Shown piece after piece: positions 44,859-46,655 of a stretch of 46,655 nt of DNA. Position 1 is the first letter of the stretch; every line of letters starts with the position of its first letter. Location of the stretch: positions 1-46,655 of the forward strand of contig JABJBS010000201.1 of NCBI GenBank assembly GCA_018668695.1, in the 5' to 3' direction. The notes beneath the pieces were generated by a model. That model ran no database searches. It was not told the DNA's origin and saw nothing but the letters and a program-made list of their open reading frames with translations. The stretch is from Deltaproteobacteria bacterium. GTDB lineage: Bacteria > Myxococcota > XYA12-FULL-58-9 > JABJBS01. The translations under genes were made by a program, and so were the position numbers.

Positions 44859-44887
44859 TCTAAATTAAAAAAACGTAGAAAGGTCAA
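44859..44887 (-). promoter_or_regulatory. Likely dcw promoter
   Basis: On minus: TTGACC (44882-44887) is a good -35 box, and at 17 bp lies a weak TTTAGA (44859-44864) as -10. Transcription would start within or next to the MraZ boxes, explaining repression by occlusion. The weak -10 leaves the exact start open. Confidence 0.5.
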
Positions 44888-45283
44888 GCAGGTTCACGGT
44901 TTCGTAAGGGTTTACGCAGGCCCAGATCACTTTGCTCAGACGCGTTATGAACTTTGGTTTTTTTTCAAAAACTAATAAAATCAGGTAGATCTGGCCATTA
45001 ATGAAAGTACTCTCTAGCAATCGGCTTGAAACAGAGAGCGATGAGTATGGCCTGAAGGTACTACCAGGCACCCGCTGGCCCAGTGGGCGTTAAGGCTTTG
45101 TAATCAATGACAATTTTAGCGACACCAGCCCACAAACATCCCCAATTACTTACATAAGTGCTTAGGGTGAGAGCCTTAACGATCGCATCCACCGGAAAAG
45201 ATCCAGCAAAGTCGATTTTCTAGCCTCTCATGGAGCAGTACGCAAAAATCCAGCGGAAAAAATGACCAAATGATTCAATTCCA
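44888..45283. other. Intergenic region between divergent mraZ and transglycosylase genes
   Basis: No convincing gene in this nearly 400-bp stretch. It holds a 13-bp direct repeat ATCCA(C/G)CGGAAAA at 45187-45199 and 45248-45260 with a related ATCCAGC at 45201, and a short hairpin (CCCGCTG-GCC-CAGTGGG, 45071-45087). A promoter for the transglycosylase gene is expected but I see no strong box pair. Confidence 0.5.
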
Positions 45284-45928
45284 ATGCTGCAAGGAATTCG
45301 TAGTGCTCACTCAATCGTTCTACAAAGCGTTATGCTTGGTGGATTACGTAAATGGGTTTTCTTATGCTGTCTTATTGCCCTTGGTGCGATGGTGGGCGTC
45401 AACCAATCCGTGCGAACTTTCGGCGGCGGCTATCCGCATCTACTCTCACCGTTTCATTTTCAAAATAAGGTAAGCGCCCTCGGAAAGCTCGCGGGTCACG
45501 CTATCCAGTACCCATTCCTAAATAAAGACAAATCTATCCGAGAGCTTTTGAGACATTACGCACATATTAATAAAATTCCCTACTCACTTGTAGCTGCAGT
45601 AGCTGAGGCCGAGTCCAATTTGATGCCGTACCGTATTAGCAGCACGGGAGCGATGGGCGTCATGCAACTGATGCCGGGCACCGCACGAGATATGGGCGTT
45701 ACAGATCCATTTGACCCAAAAGATAATATTCGCGGAGGCGTGCGGTACTTAAAAATTCTTTGGAAAAGGTACCGAGGTAATAAAGAAAAAATTGCAGCAG
45801 CATACAACTGGGGGATGGGACGTGTCTCAAAGCGTAAACGTTTGGGCAAGGTGCCCTCCGAAACCCGGCACTACATTAAACGTGTTTTAAAGCTCGAGCG
45901 GCGGTACCGCCAAAGAGCGAGTAAATGA
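45284..45928 (+). CDS. Membrane-anchored lytic transglycosylase (SLT domain)
   Basis: The protein is about 214 aa: an N-terminal hydrophobic segment (about 24-40) serving as signal or anchor, then an SLT domain from about residue 90. The domain shows IPYSLVAAVAEAESN with the catalytic Glu, STGAMGVMQLMPGTA, and AAYNWGMGRV with the conserved Tyr-Asn. It cleaves the MurNAc-GlcNAc bond to form 1,6-anhydroMurNAc. Start is uncertain: ATG 45284 or ATG 45332, neither with a good Shine-Dalgarno. It is transcribed away from the dcw cluster, so it may serve wall remodelling near division. It overlaps the next gene by ATGA. Confidence 0.9.
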   Translation: MLQGIRSAHSIVLQSVMLGGLRKWVFLCCLIALGAMVGVNQSVRTFGGGYPHLLSPFHFQNKVSALGKLAGHAIQYPFLNKDKSIRELLRHYAHINKIPYSLVAAVAEAESNLMPYRISSTGAMGVMQLMPGTARDMGVTDPFDPKDNIRGGVRYLKILWKRYRGNKEKIAAAYNWGMGRVSKRKRLGKVPSETRHYIKRVLKLERRYRQRASK

Positions 45929-46500
45929 TGCCTGAAGAATACACACTTTCAAGTCATGGCTATTGGGTAGGAACGAACTTTCAAGAAGAGCATATGTTCG
46001 ACTCAAATCTTGCGAATGCCATCGTAGAGTTTATCCCTATGGGTCAATCGGTCATCGATCTCGGTTGTGGTACGGGCAATTATGTAAGGCGATTGCAAGA
46101 GGCTGGTTTTGACTGCGACGGAGTCGACGGGAATCCCAATACACCAGAACTCTCCGGTGGCCTCTGTGGCCAAGCCGACCTTGCCCGCCCTCTGGAACTT
46201 TCAAGGGTTTACGATTGGAGCTTATCTCTAGAGGTGGCCGAACATATTCCGGCCAAATATGAACGCATCTACCTTGAGAACCTCCACAGCATGAACCGTG
46301 AAGGCATCATTTTAAGCTGGGCGATTCCTGGTCAGACTGGACTTGGGCATGTGAACTGCAGAGACAGCGAATATGTTAGCTGCCGACTGCAAGCGATGGG
46401 GTATGAAGAACTCGTTGACGTTGGTCAATCTTTTCGGGACCGAGCGACGTTGGACTGGTTTAAGTACACAGTGATGGTTTTTAAGCGCCTAAAGCCCTAA
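45925..46500 (+). CDS. SAM-dependent class I methyltransferase
   Basis: The 191-aa protein has the SAM-binding motif VIDLGCGTGNYVRRL (about 40-54), an acidic residue after the second strand (DGVDGNPNT), LSLEVAEHIP (motif IV region) and a final strand ending VMVFKRLK. Substrate cannot be predicted; the short size and HIP motif resemble small-molecule or lipid methyltransferases. It overlaps the transglycosylase stop by four bases, so the two are co-translated; an ATG one codon later is also possible. Confidence 0.85.
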   Translation: MMPEEYTLSSHGYWVGTNFQEEHMFDSNLANAIVEFIPMGQSVIDLGCGTGNYVRRLQEAGFDCDGVDGNPNTPELSGGLCGQADLARPLELSRVYDWSLSLEVAEHIPAKYERIYLENLHSMNREGIILSWAIPGQTGLGHVNCRDSEYVSCRLQAMGYEELVDVGQSFRDRATLDWFKYTVMVFKRLKP

Positions 46501-46524
46501 AGAGGGCTACAACGAGTAAGTGAA

Positions 46525-46655
46525 CTAATCTTCGGACGCTTTCTTCTTAGTGGCCTTTTTCTTGGTTACTTTCTTCTTAGTGACCTTCTTCTTGGTCACC
46601 TTTTTCTTAGTGACCTTTTTCTTGGTGGCCTTCTTCTTGGTCACTTTTTTCTTCG
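46525..46655 (-). CDS. Lys-rich pentapeptide-repeat protein, C-terminal part (histone H1-like)
   Basis: The minus-strand frame open to the window edge encodes (V/A)TKKK repeats, at least seven, and ends ASED before TAG at 46525. On the DNA this is a 15-bp tandem repeat (CTTNTTCTTGGTNAC-type on plus). Such tails occur on H1-like and HU-type nucleoid proteins and other nucleic-acid-binding proteins of Myxococcota. The N-terminal domain is outside the window, so the identity is open. It converges on the methyltransferase gene, 24 bp apart. Confidence 0.7.
   Translation of the reverse strand, partial: KKKVTKKKATKKKVTKKKVTKKKVTKKKVTKKKATKKKASED

Noticed and set aside
44865-45071. 68-aa minus-strand ORF upstream of mraZ
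   Set aside because: It overlaps the dcw promoter region, has no Shine-Dalgarno or recognisable pattern, and its composition looks non-coding.

Overview
The window looks like a chromosomal segment of a Gram-negative, Myxococcota-like (former Deltaproteobacteria) organism of moderate GC. Supporting signs are hldE (LPS heptose), a DUF481 outer-membrane barrel, a DAP-type MurE (DNPR motif), a PASTA-tailed division transpeptidase, a GldA/F/G-plus-DUF4340 ABC cassette, HEAT-repeat proteins, a che operon carrying a HEAT protein, and a Lys-rich H1-like tail at the right edge. This placement is inference; there is no rRNA or other decisive marker. I saw no tRNA, rRNA, CRISPR, insertion sequence or phage gene.

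Layout. Almost every gene is on the minus strand; only hutUI and the last transglycosylase/methyltransferase pair are on plus. (1) 68-4902: ABC ATPase, permease, GldG-like and DUF4340 proteins, a GldFG-type exporter cassette. (2) 5034-8270: hldE, a DUF481 barrel and a HEAT-repeat lipoprotein. (3) 8489-11359: hutU-hutI, histidine catabolism. (4) 11384-20113: a tight chemosensory operon in the order cheY, cheA, cheW with an extension, cheW, 681-aa HEAT protein, cheR, cheB, coiled-coil/GAF-like protein, second CheY-like regulator. A good sigma70-like promoter lies at about 20223-20252. There is no chemoreceptor in the window. (5) 20275-23504: ribE, ribBX, ribH, nusB and an orphan leucyl-aminopeptidase N-domain protein. 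The RibBA homologue has lost all three zinc cysteines of its GTP cyclohydrolase II half. (6) 23670-28090: cinA, a metallo-beta-lactamase-fold protein, a MATE transporter and pgpA. (7) 28261-44775: a complete-looking dcw cluster mraZ-rsmH-ftsL-ftsI-murE-[59-aa ORF]-murF-mraY-murD-ftsW-murG-murC-ftsQ-ftsA-ftsZ, without murB or ddl. (8) 45284-46500: a divergent lytic transglycosylase and a methyltransferase. (9) 46525-end: the C-terminus of a Lys-rich repeat protein.

The dcw cluster makes the lipid-linked PG precursor (MurC-F, MraY, MurG), polymerises it at the septum (FtsW, FtsI) and assembles the divisome (FtsZ, A, Q, L). It starts at a promoter overlapped by five MraZ-type boxes at exact 10-bp spacing. 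It ends with a hairpin after ftsZ, and a bulged stem-loop sits just before the ftsZ ribosome binding site.

No clearly new defence or mobile system was found. The most rewarding items are the degenerate RibBX, the unlisted 59-aa ORF between murE and murF, the HEAT and GAF-like members of the che operon, the MraZ operator array, the ftsZ leader hairpin and the orphan M17 N-domain protein. Start sites were chosen from Shine-Dalgarno spacing, overlap and family N-termini, so many differ from the longest ORF.
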